Assembly: GCF_900497805.2 (NCBI RefSeq)
Contig: NW_020946557.1
Span: forward strand, 993,532-1,057,531
DNA: 64,000 nt
Direction: 5' to 3'
Source of the DNA: Vombatus ursinus
Lineage: Eukaryota > Chordata > Mammalia > Diprotodontia > Vombatidae
Shown one piece after another: positions 1-10,575 of the stretch (positions are counted from its first letter, which is position 1; each line of letters begins with the position of its first letter). The translations under genes and the position numbers were made by a program. The notes beneath the pieces are model-generated. The model searched no databases. It saw only the letters and a program-made list of their open reading frames with translations, and was not told where the DNA came from.

Positions 1-54
1 GATCTTGCCTTATTATTACCTCCATAATATTGCTTGCTTCTACCCCTGCTCATA

Positions 55-145
55 CTTCTCTAGTTTAGAACCCTATTACTACTCTTCTGGTCTAATGCAA
101 TAGACTCTTAACTAATCTCTCTTCCTTCAGTTGGTCCCCTTTCTA
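55..145 (+). mobile_element. L2 LINE fragment, sense
   Basis: The stretch reading 'ggtctaatgcaatagactc...ctctcttccttcagt' matches the late ORF2 part of L2, whose usual form is 'ggactattgcaatagcctcc...tctccctgcctccagt'. It is broken off at 145, where an L2 in the opposite orientation begins. The bases before 55 are unassigned. Confidence 0.5.
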
Positions 146-2460
146 ATTATTCATTCAACAAGCATTTTTAAAGTATGTATTGTGGGTGAGAAACTGTGTT
201 AGATGTTGGGGATGCAAAGTCAGAAATAAAATAGTCCCTGTCAACAAAGTCATTTCCAACCATTTTATTGTTGAGAAAAAGAACACAAACAAGTAGTACA
301 AAGTAATTTCCAGGGGGAGAAGGAAGGCACTAGCAACTGGGGAAATAAGGATAGGCCTGTGTATGATGTAGCATTTGAACTGAACTTTGAAGGAAGTTGA
401 TAATTCTAAGAGGCAGAGGGCAGGAAGAAGGCATGGGAGACAGTCTGTGCTAATGCATGGAGACTTGAGATAGAATGTCAGTAATGGGAAATAAAATGGC
501 CAATGTTACTGTTTGTAAAATGTGTAATGGAGAGAGAGATACAATAAGTCTAGAAAAGTAGGCAGGGGTCAGATTGTGAAGGGTTTTAAATGCCAAGCAA
601 GTAAGTTTGCATTTTATCCTGGAAGCAAAAAGGCCACTAAAGCATCTTAAGGAGGAAAATGATATGTCCCACTTCTACTTTAGAAATATGGCAGCTATGT
701 GGAAAATAGATTGGAGAGGAAGAGCCTTGAGACAGGGAAACCAATTAGGAAGTCATTGCAATAGTCCAGGTTAAAGGGGATGAGAAACTGAATTAGGATG
801 TGGGCCATGTTAGTGGAGAGAAAGTGACTTGTGTGAAAGATATTGTAGAGGTGGAGTCACCAAGTCTTGGCAATTCATTGGATATGGGGGCTAAGGGAAA
901 AGAAAGAGTGAGGATCAATCTATCAATCAGCACATATTTTTAAGTGCTTACTATGCCAGATACTATTTTAGATGCTAAAGATAAACATGCAAGAGTGATA
1001 AAGTCTCTTCCTTCAAAGAGCCTAGTTCTGCTGAAGGATGACTGAGATTGTGAAACTGGGTGATTGGAAAGATGATTGGAAGGAACAGAAAAGAGAGATT
1101 GAGAAGAAGATAGGATTTGGGATGAAACATGATGAATTCTGCTTTAGGCATATTGAGTTTGAAGTGCCTATAAAATATCAATTTAGGGATATCTAATAGG
1201 CAGTTGATGGCCTGGGATTTTGGAGAGACACTAGGGCAGGATATCTAGATCTGGGAGCCATCTGCATGGAATCATAGCTGTGAACCCACGGGAGCTGATG
1301 AGATCACCAAGAGAGAGGTTATAGTAGAAGAAAGGAGACCCAGGACAGAGCCTGGAGGTACACCCATATATAGGGGTTGGGACATGAATGATACTCCGGA
1401 GAAAATTACTGAGGAGTAGCCGAATAAGTAGGAGGAGAATCAGGAGAGAAGGTAATATCACAAAGACTAGTAAAGGCAAGTGTGTCTAGGAAGAGGGGTT
1501 GTCAAATACTGAGAGATCAAGAAGGATGAGGGCTTAGAAAAGGCTGTTAGAGTTGGCAAATAATAGATGACTGGTAATCTTGAAGAGAGCAGTTTCATTT
1601 GAATGACAAGGTCAGGAGCCATATTGAAAGGAGTTCAGAAAAGAGTAAGAGGTGAAAAAGAAGAGAAAACAAGTATAAACAGCTTTTGTAGTAGTTTGGC
1701 TGCGTGTTGGTTGCAATATAAGAGGTGAAATATAAGATGATACTTTGTAGGAATGATAGGATCACATAACAGTAGGATTTTTTTGTTGCTTGGTTTTGTG
1801 GTTTTTCCTTAGAGATGGAGGAGAACTGGACAGGTTTGTAGTGAAGGGGTCAGCGGATAAGAAGAGATTGAAAATTAGAGACTATAATCAAATAGGCATG
1901 CTTTCTAATAGGAAGGGAAGGAAAAACTAACAGGAACAAGTTGGGGGGTTAGCATTGGCAAGGAGAAATCTACATCTTTCTCTAAGACTAGAGCGTAGGA
2001 GGAGACAGTGGAGGGCAATGTTAATGGAATTTGATGTATAAAACTGGGGAGAAGAGGGAGCCTGATGACTTCAATTTTTTTCAATGATGTATGAGGCATG
2101 GTCATTGGCTGAGAGAGATTGGGTTGGCATTGGTGTACCTGCACCATCACATGAGAGATCAGAAAGAGCTTTAGGAGAGAAATTTGGAAAAGACACTTTG
2201 GGGAGTGTGGGATAGAGATTTGATCAAGGAAGAACAAAAACATTGGTGTCCAACAATGGGAGCCCATTTGTAGTTAAGTAAAATAAATTTGGAGTGAACA
2301 GTTAGCATGGTTGGGTGACTTTGTAGGATCAGAGAAGAAGGATGATAGGAATAATGTAGATCTGAACAGCCAAAGGACAAGGGGAAAGGGACACAAGGAT
2401 AGAAGAAGAAAGAATAAAGTCCAATAGGCTGACTATAAGAGCAAGATTTCAAAAGGAGGA
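146..2460 (-). mobile_element. L2 LINE, long antisense copy with reverse-transcriptase remnants
   Basis: Read on the minus strand this is the 3' two thirds of an L2 non-LTR retrotransposon. The plus strand opens with the reversed L2 tail (tcattcaacaagcattt...) and runs 3' to 5'. Landmarks in the minus reading are 'acccttcacaatctg' near 580, 'ctggactattgcaatgactt' near 760, LGDLISSRGF near 1300, and a segment near 1530 giving roughly ALILLDLS, the L2 form of the reverse-transcriptase A motif region. Many stops and indels show that it is long dead. A second, shorter reversed L2 tail interrupts it near 917-1040. Confidence 0.85.
917..1040 (-). mobile_element. L2 3' tail inserted in the antisense L2
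   Basis: The sequence 'caatcagcacatatttttaagtgcttactatgccag...' is the reversed 3' terminus of an L2 and reappears here although the host L2 already supplied its own tail near 150. The host body continues on both sides, so this is a nested, 5'-truncated copy of about 120 bases. Confidence 0.65.
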
Positions 2461-3165
2461 AAATGTAACACCTCTACTACAAAAGGGAGAAGGGGCCTGA
2501 AATAGATTGCTGCATTTTGTCATTTTCCTTCATCTCCCCCCAAAAGGAAATATCAAATGGGTTGGAGATGGGAGTGGGGTGGGACTTCATTGACACAATA
2601 ATCCTATGAGGTAGGCATGCCCACAGCAACACTTATAACTGAGGGAGGAGAAGGTGTGGTTAGTACAATAACACCATAAAACAGTGGCTCTTGGGTGGAG
2701 TGCTCATGGAAGACAAACTCATTTGCCAACACCTGACGCAGCTTCCTGGGTTCCTCTATAGTGCTTCAAGAACAACTCTGCATTGATGTTCCTATACAGC
2801 AGCTTTGACTGATGTCTCTACCTCCATTCCATAACTCCTGCTTAACCTTTTGAATTTATTGATTTCCATGTACCCTTTGGCCTTGACCTTGATTTGGGAT
2901 ACTGGTTAACCTTTTCAATGATGGCTTGGACTGTGCCCTTTCCCCCTCAAGCATAATTTCCTTTAAATCTTGCATACCTGACCCTTTCTTACTTTTCTAG
3001 TTTTCTTACTCATAATCTTGCTTCATTAATTCTGTGACCCACCTGCACGGGCCTATTTGCTGTTTCTCCCTTCTCAGTATCTTTGAACTGTCTGTCCCCC
3101 ATGTCTGAAAGTCTACTTCCATTTCTTAGACTCCCTGATTTCAGCTGCTAGTGATTTCCCCTCTA
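2461..3165. other. No gene or classifiable repeat recognised
   Basis: About 700 bases of AT-rich DNA. Around 2590-2640 'atcctatgaggtaggcatgc' faintly recalls a reversed MIR, but it cannot be extended. No splice-bounded open frame, RNA gene or repeat family was recognised. Confidence 0.4.
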
Positions 3166-3345
3166 AAGTTAATATGTGTCTACCCTATACGTATCTCATA
3201 TATCCATTTATTTTCATGTTGTTTCCTCCATTAGAAGGTAAGCTCTTTGAGAGAAAGGACTGTTTTCACTTTTTTCTGTGTATCCTCTGTGCTTAGCACA
3301 ATGCCTGGAACATAGTAGGAACTCAATGTATTTGTTGATGGGTCG
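3166..3345 (+). mobile_element. L2 LINE 3' end, sense
   Basis: Canonical L2 3' terminus: 'attagaaggtaagctctttgag', then 'gtgcttagcacaatgcctgg' and 'catagtaggaactcaatg', ending near the terminal tgatg repeats. It is 5'-truncated, as most L2 copies are. Confidence 0.85.
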
Positions 3346-3404
3346 ATTTATTAGTCCCATCCCTGTAGGAACTGGAGACCTGACAAACAGAGCAGGTATT
3401 TGCC

Positions 3405-3492
3405 ATGGGAAAATCATGGGTTCTGGAGTCTGAGGAGCTGGGTTTGAATTTTGCTTCTGCTATTTATGTCCTGTGGTAGGCAAGTCACTTAA
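3405..3492 (+). mobile_element. MIR-type SINE fragment
   Basis: The tRNA-derived head and CORE start of a MIR: 'ttctggagtctgaggagctgggtttgaat' followed by 'ggcaagtcacttaatagctct'. The 3' half is missing. Confidence 0.65.
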
Positions 3493-3499
3493 TAGCTCT

Positions 3500-3890
3500 A
3501 TCTGGGTTGTTAAGGTAAGTACAAGCTGAGTCAGTAACCAATGCCAAGAGACAGAGATGAGATGTCAAAACCAAGGGAGCAGGCATGAAGAGAGTATGAG
3601 ATACTAGCTGGGTGGAGATCTATATAGGTCAGCCAGAATGCAGAGAGATAGACAACAGAGAATTTGAAAGGAAGCCAGTACTCAGAGAATCAGTACTCAT
3701 TAGGAGTTCATAAAGCTCAGGACAGTCATACAGAAGAGGAGAAGTTGCTATGTGACAGCATGTAACTTCATGGCTTCCTTCCGATGGCAAGTTGAAACAT
3801 ATCAACCACACACACCCTTGTGTCTTAAAGAAAATGGCTGATTGAGATCTAGGAATTGGATATACTTCCCCTCCTAGTATGAGACAAGTC
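3500..3890 (+). repeat. Unclassified dispersed repeat, copy A
   Basis: Shares a diverged segment with two other places in this window. The best-conserved block is 3708-3850 ('cataaagctcaggacagtc', 'cttcatggcttcc', 'gagatctaggaattgg'), which aligns with 10833-11000 and 11698-11830. The upstream part 3530-3690 aligns more weakly with 11510-11690. I do not recognise the family; a long terminal repeat or an old SINE/DNA element are possible. Strand is arbitrary. Confidence 0.55.
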
Positions 3891-3924
3891 ATTTTATGGT
3901 TCTGGTATTCACTTTCTTCCTATG

Positions 3925-4135
3925 TAAAATAAAGGGTTAAGATCATAGATCTAGAGTTGGGAGGACCCTTAGAAGTTATCTAGTCCTACCTTCTTATTTT
4001 ACAGATGAGGAAACTGAAGCCCAGAGAGTTTAAATGACTTGCCCATGATACATCTCATATGTGTCAGAGAAAAGATTGAGCTCTGGTCTTCTGATTGCAA
4101 AGTCAATATATTTACCATTGTACTGCATGTCTGTG
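3925..4135 (-). mobile_element. MIR3-type CORE-SINE, antisense
   Basis: Starts with a reversed CR1/L3-like tail ('gatcatagatctagagttggg', 'gttatctagtcctacc'), then the reversed CORE ('attttacagatgaggaaactgaagc', 'atgacttgccca') and tRNA-like head. The L3-type tail separates it from MIR (L2 tail) and Mar1 (RTE tail). Confidence 0.75.
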
Positions 4136-4354
4136 TGCCTGGGAAACTCATTTTCCTGCAAGATCACATCAGCCTTGCTGTTCACATTTCATTAGTACCC
4201 TCTGTCCCTCTGTTTGGAAGGAGGAATGAAGATCCCCTCCTAAAAACTCTGTTTAAGGACCTGCCATCTCTTCATTTCCCATCTAGCTGTACTCTGTTAG
4301 ATAACCCCATCTTGGTACCTCTCTGTCATCCACCCTAACCCCACTCCTTTGAGA

Positions 4355-4770
4355 TTCCTTCTGTGTGCTGTTTTCACCCATTAGAATGAAATAGTAAGCC
4401 GCTTTATGGCAGGGATGGCCTTTCTTTTTTTATATTTGTATCCTCAACACGTAGCACAGTTCCTGGAACATATTAGGTGCTTAATAAATGTTTTGGGCAG
4501 TTAGGTGGCGCAGTGGATAGAGAGCCCAGGACTGGAGTCAGGAAGACTCATCTTCCTGAGTTCAAATCTATCCTCAGACACTTACTAGCTGTGTGACCCT
4601 GGGCAAGTCATTTAACTCTGCCTCAGTTCCTCATCTGTAAAATGAGCTGGAGAAGGAAATGGCAAGCCACTCCAACATCTTTTCCAAGAAAACCCCAAAT
4701 GGGGTTATGAAGAGTTGGGCACAACTGAAACAACTGAACAACAATAAATGTTTATTGACTGAGTTAGACT
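4355..4770 (+). mobile_element. L2 LINE 3' end, split by a Mar1
   Basis: The L2 3' untranslated region runs to 'catattaggtgcttaataaatgttt' at 4493, is interrupted by the Mar1 at 4495-4742, and resumes with 'aataaatgtttattgactga'. The 11-base overlap is the Mar1 target-site duplication, so joining the flanks restores an unbroken L2 terminus. Confidence 0.85.
4495..4742 (+). mobile_element. Mar1 CORE-SINE, complete, with target-site duplication
   Basis: Full-length: head 'gggcagttaggtggcgcagtgg', CORE 'gtgtgaccctgggcaagtca', linker 'gagctggagaaggaaatggc', and RTE-like tail 'gaagagttgggcacaactga' ending in acaac. It is flanked by exact duplications of aataaatgttt (4483-4493 and 4743-4753) inside an L2 terminus. 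Only the host's tail microrepeat was targeted. Confidence 0.92.
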
Positions 4771-4972
4771 ATGTGATCTTCCAGCCTTAAATCTATGATC
4801 TACAATGGTGATCTATTACTATCTGTATTTAACAGAAGAGAAAATGGAAGCTCAGAGAAAAAAGTGAAAGTCACAATTAAGTAACTTACTTGTGTGAGTT
4901 AACCCAGTTAATAAGTGAAAGACCCAGTGACATTAGCTTCTAACTCTGGGACTCTTTTCACTACATGTAACA
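4765..4972 (-). mobile_element. MIR3/MIR-type SINE, antisense, diverged
   Basis: 'gatcttccagccttaaatctatgatct', then a degraded 'cagaagagaaaatggaagctcagaga' and 'ctctgggactcttttcact' follow the order of a reversed CORE-SINE with an L3-like tail. Divergence is high. Confidence 0.5.
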
Positions 4973-4974
4973 CA

Positions 4975-6050
4975 AATAATCCCTACCCCTAATTCCTTGT
5001 GCCCTTTTGGAGGTCTGCCAGTTTCTGTGTTGGAAACTACCTTCCTAGCTCAAACCAGCTTCTTAAAGTACTAGCAAGGAAAGCCTTGCCTTAAAACTTT
5101 TGAGCATATTCTAATAAGCAGAATCTGGGACCATTTCACATCACAGGCTGGTTTCCTCCATGAACAGTTAGAAGGCCAGGTCATACCTCCAATGACTCCC
5201 ACAACCTATGCACAAATGAGTCAAAATACATCCCCAATACTGGGGGTCCTTGTCTGTGTCTTCCCCTTGTGTCCCCTCTCCACCAACAGACAGGAGAAAT
5301 CTTCAAGACTCCAGATTTCCTTCCTATGGAAAGAAAGCAGAGAGAATTATAACTATTTGCACGTAGGAATAGAAAAGAATATATTTCTCCAAGCCATCAA
5401 CAATATAGAAATTCTCTTGGATACCAGCTGTTGGCCCTGTATCCTTCCCTACAAATCCACTGCCATATCCCAATGTAATAACTGCTGCCACTAAGTGGAC
5501 TGGAATAAAGATCACTAGCATCCAGTGTGTTTCTTGCTATTTTAAATAGCCTTGCTCCTAACGAGTAACCCTGGAGAGTTAGTAACTAGCAGTGGTAGCT
5601 CTTGCTGGCTGTCCAACAGCTGCACTGAACTTGTTTCCCTATGTCCTGTCCAGCAGAGGATTAGGCTATCCACTTTAGGCAACTCTGATCATTCTGTTTT
5701 AGAGGAGTCCCAGTTGATTCACCCTGAGGTGAAATATAGTGGATTAATTCTGGGGGCCCTCTAGTATCAGATGTGCTGTGTTTCTTTTGTATGTCTTTTG
5801 CCATGTTCTTCAAGATTCTTCCATAATAGGTCTTTGTATTTATTCCTCTAATGATTAGAGCAGACTGCTTTCTCACACTCGAGTGCTATGGGAGAACTGA
5901 GTTATCCTTCCATTGCTCAAGTTATTGCCTCAGGAGTAAAGAAGTATCAGTATAGCTTCCAAAAGTGCCTGATGTTCCCAAGGGTGGACCTTCGGCTCCT
6001 GGACAATCTGGCTCATGTGGACGCCTGTGTGTCTATTTATACACTTCACC
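4975..6050. other. No gene or classifiable repeat recognised
   Basis: About 1.1 kb of apparently single-copy DNA. The longest frame (plus strand, 5192-5494, 100 codons) has no domain I recognise, no codon pattern and no plausible splice frame, so I do not call it. No TIRs or SINE landmarks were seen. Confidence 0.4.
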
Positions 6051-6051
6051 A

Positions 6052-6120
6052 TTTCACATGATTTTATTAGTGGGAGTACTCCCTCCACCAATGCAGATCT
6101 CAATCCCCAATGAGAGAGAG
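6052..6120 (-). mobile_element. Fragment of a marsupial CORE-SINE variant
   Basis: 'cacatgattttattagtgggagtactccctccaccaatgcagatc' (shown in part) matches the outer segment also present at 12080-12135 and 33405-33440. At 33405-33545 it leads into a reversed CORE, which identifies it as the non-tRNA end of a SINE family. Confidence 0.5.
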
Positions 6121-6352
6121 GATATGGGTCTTCTTATCTCTTCCTTTCCATTTAGAGAGCAGGCCTAAAATAGGTCTGGACTTTTAAGGAGTTAGACAAA
6201 TACATGGATGAGTATACTTGGTTTCCATTCTCAGTCTGGCCACTAAACAGTTGTTTCATCTTGAAAATAAACCACAGTCTGAAAAGGGCATCAAAGCCCC
6301 AGAATGGAATGTACCCAGAAAAGAAATACTATTATGTTATTTCATTATCATT

Positions 6353-6600
6353 ATTGTTCAGTTGTTTTTCAGTTGTGTCTGACTCTTCGTGACCCCATTT
6401 GGAGTTTTCTTGGTAAAGATACTGGAGTGGTTTGCCCTTTCCTTTTCCAGATCATTTTACAGATGAAGAAACTGAGGCAAACAAGGTTAAGTGATTTGCT
6501 TGTGGTCACATAGCAAGTGTCTGAGGCCGGATTTAAACTCAAGATGAGTCTTCCTGACTCCAGGCATGGCACTCCATCCACTGCGCCACCTAGCTGCCCC
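6353..6600 (-). mobile_element. Mar1 CORE-SINE, complete, antisense, with target-site duplication
   Basis: Reversed RTE-like tail (attgttcagttg...ctgactcttcgtgacccc), 'cattttacagatgaagaaactgaggc', reversed head ending 'gcgccacctagctgcccc'. Exact 12-base duplications ttcattatcatt lie at 6341-6352 and 6601-6612. It is the cleanest antisense Mar1 in the window. Confidence 0.92.
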
Positions 6601-6612
6601 TTCATTATCATT

Positions 6613-7280
6613 GGTTGATGCAAATGACAAAAGTTCCTCTTTCCTGTCCTAGGAAAGTAAGCTATCTTTTTTTCCCCTTAATTGTCCCCAAACAATCATG
6701 TTGTAGTTTACATTAGGCAATGAAAGAGGTAAAAGACTATGGAAGCCTATGGTGTTCATCATAGATTTTCCCCCTGATCTGAGATAAGATATATTGATTT
6801 AAATTTTAATTATGCATCAGCTCAGAAGACAGGAGAGGCAGGATAACTTTACTAAACTCTTTTCTGTTGTTGGACTTTTCTGTCTAAAAGCCAGTTAAAT
6901 AAAAGTTATGTAAAACTATAGCCAGTTTCTTATTCTTGTTCTAATACTCAGAAACCATTCCTAATAAATCATGGCCTAGATGTTACTTTCACTGGTCACA
7001 GAATAATCACTTTTTACCCCATCATCACCAAATTGATTTTTTTTAATGATCTTTACATTAAAAGGAGGAGATGTGTCCTTTATTGTTCTCTGCCAATTTG
7101 CTACTATGGGTTAACAAAGAAGTAAGAGGGACTCATTCACCCTACAATACCATTATCCTGATATTATGATGCAGTTTACCTTCTAGCCAGATTTTGCTTC
7201 CTAGTTATCAGTTATGAGCTCTTCTTTTCACCAGATAAGATAGTTCCAGTCAAACAAGTTTACATTAGCATGTTAATACT
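6613..7280. other. No gene or classifiable repeat recognised
   Basis: AT-rich DNA with short homopolymers only. I saw no open frame above 60 codons and no SINE, LINE or TIR landmark. Confidence 0.4.
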
Positions 7281-7309
7281 TCTCTCCTCTCTCTCTCTCT
7301 CTCTCTCTT
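7281..7309. repeat. (CT)n microsatellite
   Basis: Uninterrupted CT dinucleotides, about 14 units, followed by a short T run. Confidence 0.95.
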
Positions 7310-7367
7310 ATTTTTTTTTGGAAGGAAGGAATGTCTTCCTGGAGATGTGGGAAGGAAACCTGCCCTA

Positions 7368-7450
7368 ATGAGATAATATTTGTAAAGGGCTTAATACAGT
7401 GCCTGGAACTTTGTTGACATTTAATAAATGTTTATTTGCTTCACTCCTCT
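7368..7450 (+). mobile_element. MIR/L2-type tail fragment
   Basis: 'gataatatttgtaaagggcttaatacagtgcctgg' followed by 'catttaataaatgtttat' is the 3' end of a MIR with its L2-like terminus. The head and CORE are absent. Confidence 0.7.
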
Positions 7451-7885
7451 CCAGTAATGTCATTAGTATCTAAAAATTAATATTTATAATTAATTGCACA
7501 ACAAAGAGTCCATTGGTTGTAGGAGAAAAACTCTCAAATTGTTCTTTTAAAAAAATTCTTTTTTGCTCTGAACTTAACAATCATCAGCAAACATTTCACT
7601 ATCAAAGATCAAAAAAGAAAATTATACATGAAAGTGTGAACATCTGTTACATATATTTTATTTTTAAAGTGTGTATTAAATTTAACAAGGTAATAAAACA
7701 GTTTTCCTGTCTACATCCCCTTCTCAATTTCTTTTTGTTTTCTGCTCTGTATTTTAAATGTTTCATTTTCTTCCCCCCCATCTTAATCTATTCTTACAAT
7801 GCACACACCCAAAATAAACACAACACAAATCTGATGCTGCTTAGCTCATTCCATAGTAATGAGATAATAATAAGCATGAGGCAAA
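7451..7885. other. AT-rich DNA upstream of an L1, unassigned
   Basis: The plus frame 7513-7926 (137 codons) is rich in F, I, K and N, as expected for AT-rich non-coding DNA, and its end runs into the L1 that starts about 7890. An old LINE 3' region is possible for 7570-7760 but I could not confirm one. Confidence 0.35.
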
Positions 7886-8121
7886 TGAAAGCAAACGTTC
7901 TTGATAAGAACTGGTGGGAAAACTAGAAAACAGTCTGACAGAAATGAAGCTTAGACTAACATCTTACACCACATACCACAATAGGTTTAATATGGATATG
8001 CCACCTGAATATTAAGCAAAATACTACAAACAATTAGAAGAGAATGAGATCAGCTACCTTTCACAGCTATAGTTCATGGAAAAGTTCTTAACTAAACTAG
8101 GGATAGAGGATATCACAAAAG

Positions 8122-8246
8122 ATCGTAGGACCATAAATTTCAAGCTTGATGGGACTGAAAAGATCATTGAGTTCCACCTTCTCATTTTATAGATGACAGA
8201 ATTGAGTCCCAGGAAGGTTAGAACATTTGCTGGGATTATATAACTA
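8122..8246 (-). mobile_element. MIR3-type SINE inside the L1
   Basis: 'aggaccataaatttcaagcttgatgggactg' and 'cattttatagatgacagaattgag' are a reversed L3-like tail and CORE. L1 ORF2 sequence continues at 'atggataatttcaattacatg' just after the adjoining (TA)n at 8249-8266. Confidence 0.65.
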
Positions 8247-8248
8247 AA

Positions 8249-8266
8249 ATATATATATATATATAA
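8249..8266. repeat. (TA)n microsatellite
   Basis: Short AT dinucleotide run at the junction between the inserted SINE and the resuming L1. Confidence 0.85.
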
Positions 8267-9484
8267 TGGATAATTTCAATTACATGAAATTGAAAGGTTT
8301 TTGCAAGAACAAAATCAATATAACTAAGATAAGAAAGGAAGTTGTCAAATGAGGGAAAATCATTTTTGTATCAGATTTCTTCAATAAGGAGTCAATTCAG
8401 TATACATAGAGAACTAACATGAATATAACCAAATTCCAATGAGTAAGTGGTTGAAGGACATGGACAGATAGTTCTTAGAAGAAGTGCAAACTACTAACAA
8501 TTATATGAAAGATTACTCCAAATAAACAAACAAATAAATAAATAAATCAAAACAGCGCTTAATTTTCTATTCACACTCAGAAAATTAGTAAAGATGAGAA
8601 GAGATAAAAATAGTGCTGGAGAGGCTATGGAAAGATTGGAACATCAACATGCTATTTGTGGAATTGTGAATTGGTCCAACTACTTTAAAAGGCAATTTAA
8701 AATTATTCTAAAAATTACCAAAGTGTATAGACCTTTTGACTCAAAGGACTACTTCTGATCATATCTCCAAACGAGATGGAAGACAGAAAGAAAGGTCCTA
8801 TATACATTAACATATTTATAGCAACACTTATTGCAGTAACAAAAGAACTGGAAGCAAATGCCTATTTATTGGGAGATGGCTAATCAAATTGTGGTACTTG
8901 AATATAATGGAAAATTACTGTGTTGTAAGAAACTGGGAATGTAAAGAATTCAGAGAAGCATTGGAAGACTTATATGAACTGATGCAGAGTGAAATAAGCA
9001 GAACAAGGAAAACAATATACACAACGATTTCAATATATTCAAAGGAAAGAGCAAAACAAAAACAAAACAGAAAACAAAACTGAATGCTGTTGAAGAAGAA
9101 GCTTGATCCTGGAGAACAAATGAAAAATATATCTCCCTCCCTTTTCAGAAGAGGTGAAGGACTATGGAAGTGAAACATTACATGTGCTGTTAAATGTCAA
9201 TGTGTTGATACATTTTATTGAACTTCCTTTCCCTCATTTTTATTCTTTGTTTATGGAAATATTATTTTTTGTTGTTCACTAAATTCAGAGTAAAATTAAT
9301 TTTTTTTAAGAGAACAATGTTTTCTCACACTTACTATTCTCTTTTTTTGTTAGGTTAAGTGTTATTCTCACAAATAGATTCCTCTTGATACTTCCTTTCT
9401 CAACCTCTGTTATCTAATCCATAAAATTCATTGATGTCTCCTTTATTGTGGCTATCTCAGGCTTACTAGAAAAAAACACTGAAC

Positions 9485-9640
9485 TGTTTGTTGGACTGAA
9501 ATATAGGTGGCCCTGGTTCAAGTCTAAGTTCTCTTGACTATGTGACTTTGGGGAAATAACTTATTCTTCTTCTTCCTCAGTTTTTTTACTCTTCAAAGTG
9601 GATATAGTAATACCCGTCCCCTATTTCCTTGGCAAGAATG
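9485..9640 (+). mobile_element. MIR-type SINE, sense, diverged
   Basis: 'ggtggccctggttcaagtctaagt', 'actatgtgactttggggaaataactta' and 'ttcctcagtttttttactcttcaaagtgg' follow the head-CORE-linker order of MIR. The tail is not recognisable. Confidence 0.55.
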
Positions 9641-9671
9641 TTTTAGGAATGACTAAGATAATTGTTGTGAA

Positions 9672-9960
9672 TAAATCAGTCAAAAAGCATTTATTAAGGT
9701 ATTTCCAATTTATTCTGTATATAACTATTTTACATATGGTTGTTTTCATAATGTCTCCCCTAATAGACAGTGAGGTCGTTAAGGGCAGAGAATATATTTT
9801 GCATCTCTTTTTATGTGCTTTGCACAGTGCCTGACACATAGGTGGCACTTAATAAATATTTGTTGACTGACTGACTTACTACCAGGTACTTTGCTAGATG
9901 CTGGAAATACAAAGATAAAAATGAAACACTTGAACCATCTTGAAGGAAACTTAAGAATTC
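9672..9960 (-). mobile_element. L2 tail, antisense, split by a sense L2
   Basis: 'atcagtcaaaaagcatttattaagg' at 9675-9699 and 'ttactaccaggtactttgctagatgctggaaatacaaag' from 9877 are two halves of one reversed L2 3' end. Between them lies a sense L2 terminus. Confidence 0.65.
9703..9877 (+). mobile_element. L2 LINE 3' end, inserted in an antisense L2 tail
   Basis: 'taatagacagtgaggtcgttaagggcag', 'gtgctttgcacagtgcctgacacatagg' and 'aataaatatttgttgactgactgac' form a standard L2 terminus of about 170 bases, nested in the previous element. Confidence 0.75.
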
Positions 9961-9984
9961 TCTGATCCTTGGAATCATGACAAA

Positions 9985-10198
9985 AATAATAGCTGACTTT
10001 ATAACACTTTAAAATTTGTGTTTTAAATGAATTATTTCAACTGGACCTTACAACAACCCTATGAGGTATGTACTAGGGCTATTATTATATGCATTTTACA
10101 GATGAAGAAACTGAAGTTGAGAGTTATGTCCCATAACTAGTGTCAGAACCAAGACTCAAACCCAAGTCCAGGCTTCTCCTCCCTAACCCAGGCTGTAT
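9985..10198 (-). mobile_element. MIR-type SINE, antisense
   Basis: 'acaacaaccctatgaggtatgtac', 'tgcattttacagatgaagaaactgaag' and 'aagactcaaacccaagtccaggc' are the reversed linker, CORE and head. Confidence 0.75.
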
Positions 10199-10216
10199 TA
10201 TTATTATTATTATTAC
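10197..10216. repeat. (ATT)n microsatellite
   Basis: About seven TTA/ATT units directly after the reversed SINE head. The 220 bases that follow, to 10440, hold nothing I recognise. Confidence 0.9.
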
Positions 10217-10451
10217 AAATAAAAAAATCAAAATACACAGGCACCTTGAGTTTGAAAGCAAAGTGATAGAGTTTTAGTGATATTATCTGAAGGAAGACGA
10301 AATGAATAGAGATGTGAGATTTTCCTATCCCTGAAGATCTCATTCTGTTTTGGGTATTTTAATGTCTTATCTTAGTTGGCTTTTTTAGATCTTTAGCTCT
10401 CTGGAGAACAACTTCCTTTTCTTCAACATTTGGTAGAGCAGCTGATACACT

Positions 10452-10574
10452 ACTATCAGCTAGATGGTTCAGTGGATAGACTGTTAGGCCTAGAGTTAGG
10501 GAGTTCTTGAGTTTAAATCTGGCCTCAGACACTTATTAACTGTGTGACTGGGCAAGTCACTTCATCTTCATCTG
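10452..10574 (+). mobile_element. Mar1/MIR-type SINE head, sense, truncated
   Basis: 'atcagctagatggttcagtggatag', 'gttgagtttaaatctggcctcagacac'-like sequence and 'gtgtgactgggcaagtcactt' give head plus CORE. It stops at 'cttcatctg', where an oppositely oriented Mar1 begins. Confidence 0.7.
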
Positions 10575-10575
10575 T

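Larger units (their letters stand above)
7890..9300 (+). mobile_element. Old L1 LINE, 3' portion of ORF2 plus 3' UTR
   Basis: Order matches L1: C-terminal ORF2 ('aagaactggtgggaaaactag', 'taattttctattcacac', 'ggagaggctatggaaagattgg'), the 'caaattgtggtacttgaatataatgg' segment, 'gaaataagcagaac', then the UTR 'tatctccctcccttttcagaagagg'. The same UTR type ends the L1 copies at 17.2 and 62.2 kb and differs from the younger 49.8 kb L1. A MIR3-type SINE and (TA)n interrupt it at 8122-8266. The coding part is heavily degraded. Confidence 0.85.

Noticed and set aside
4495-4742. SINE heads as tRNA genes
   Set aside because: The Mar1 and MIR heads descend from a tRNA and keep box-like motifs, but they lack a full cloverleaf and an acceptor stem and are joined to CORE sequence.
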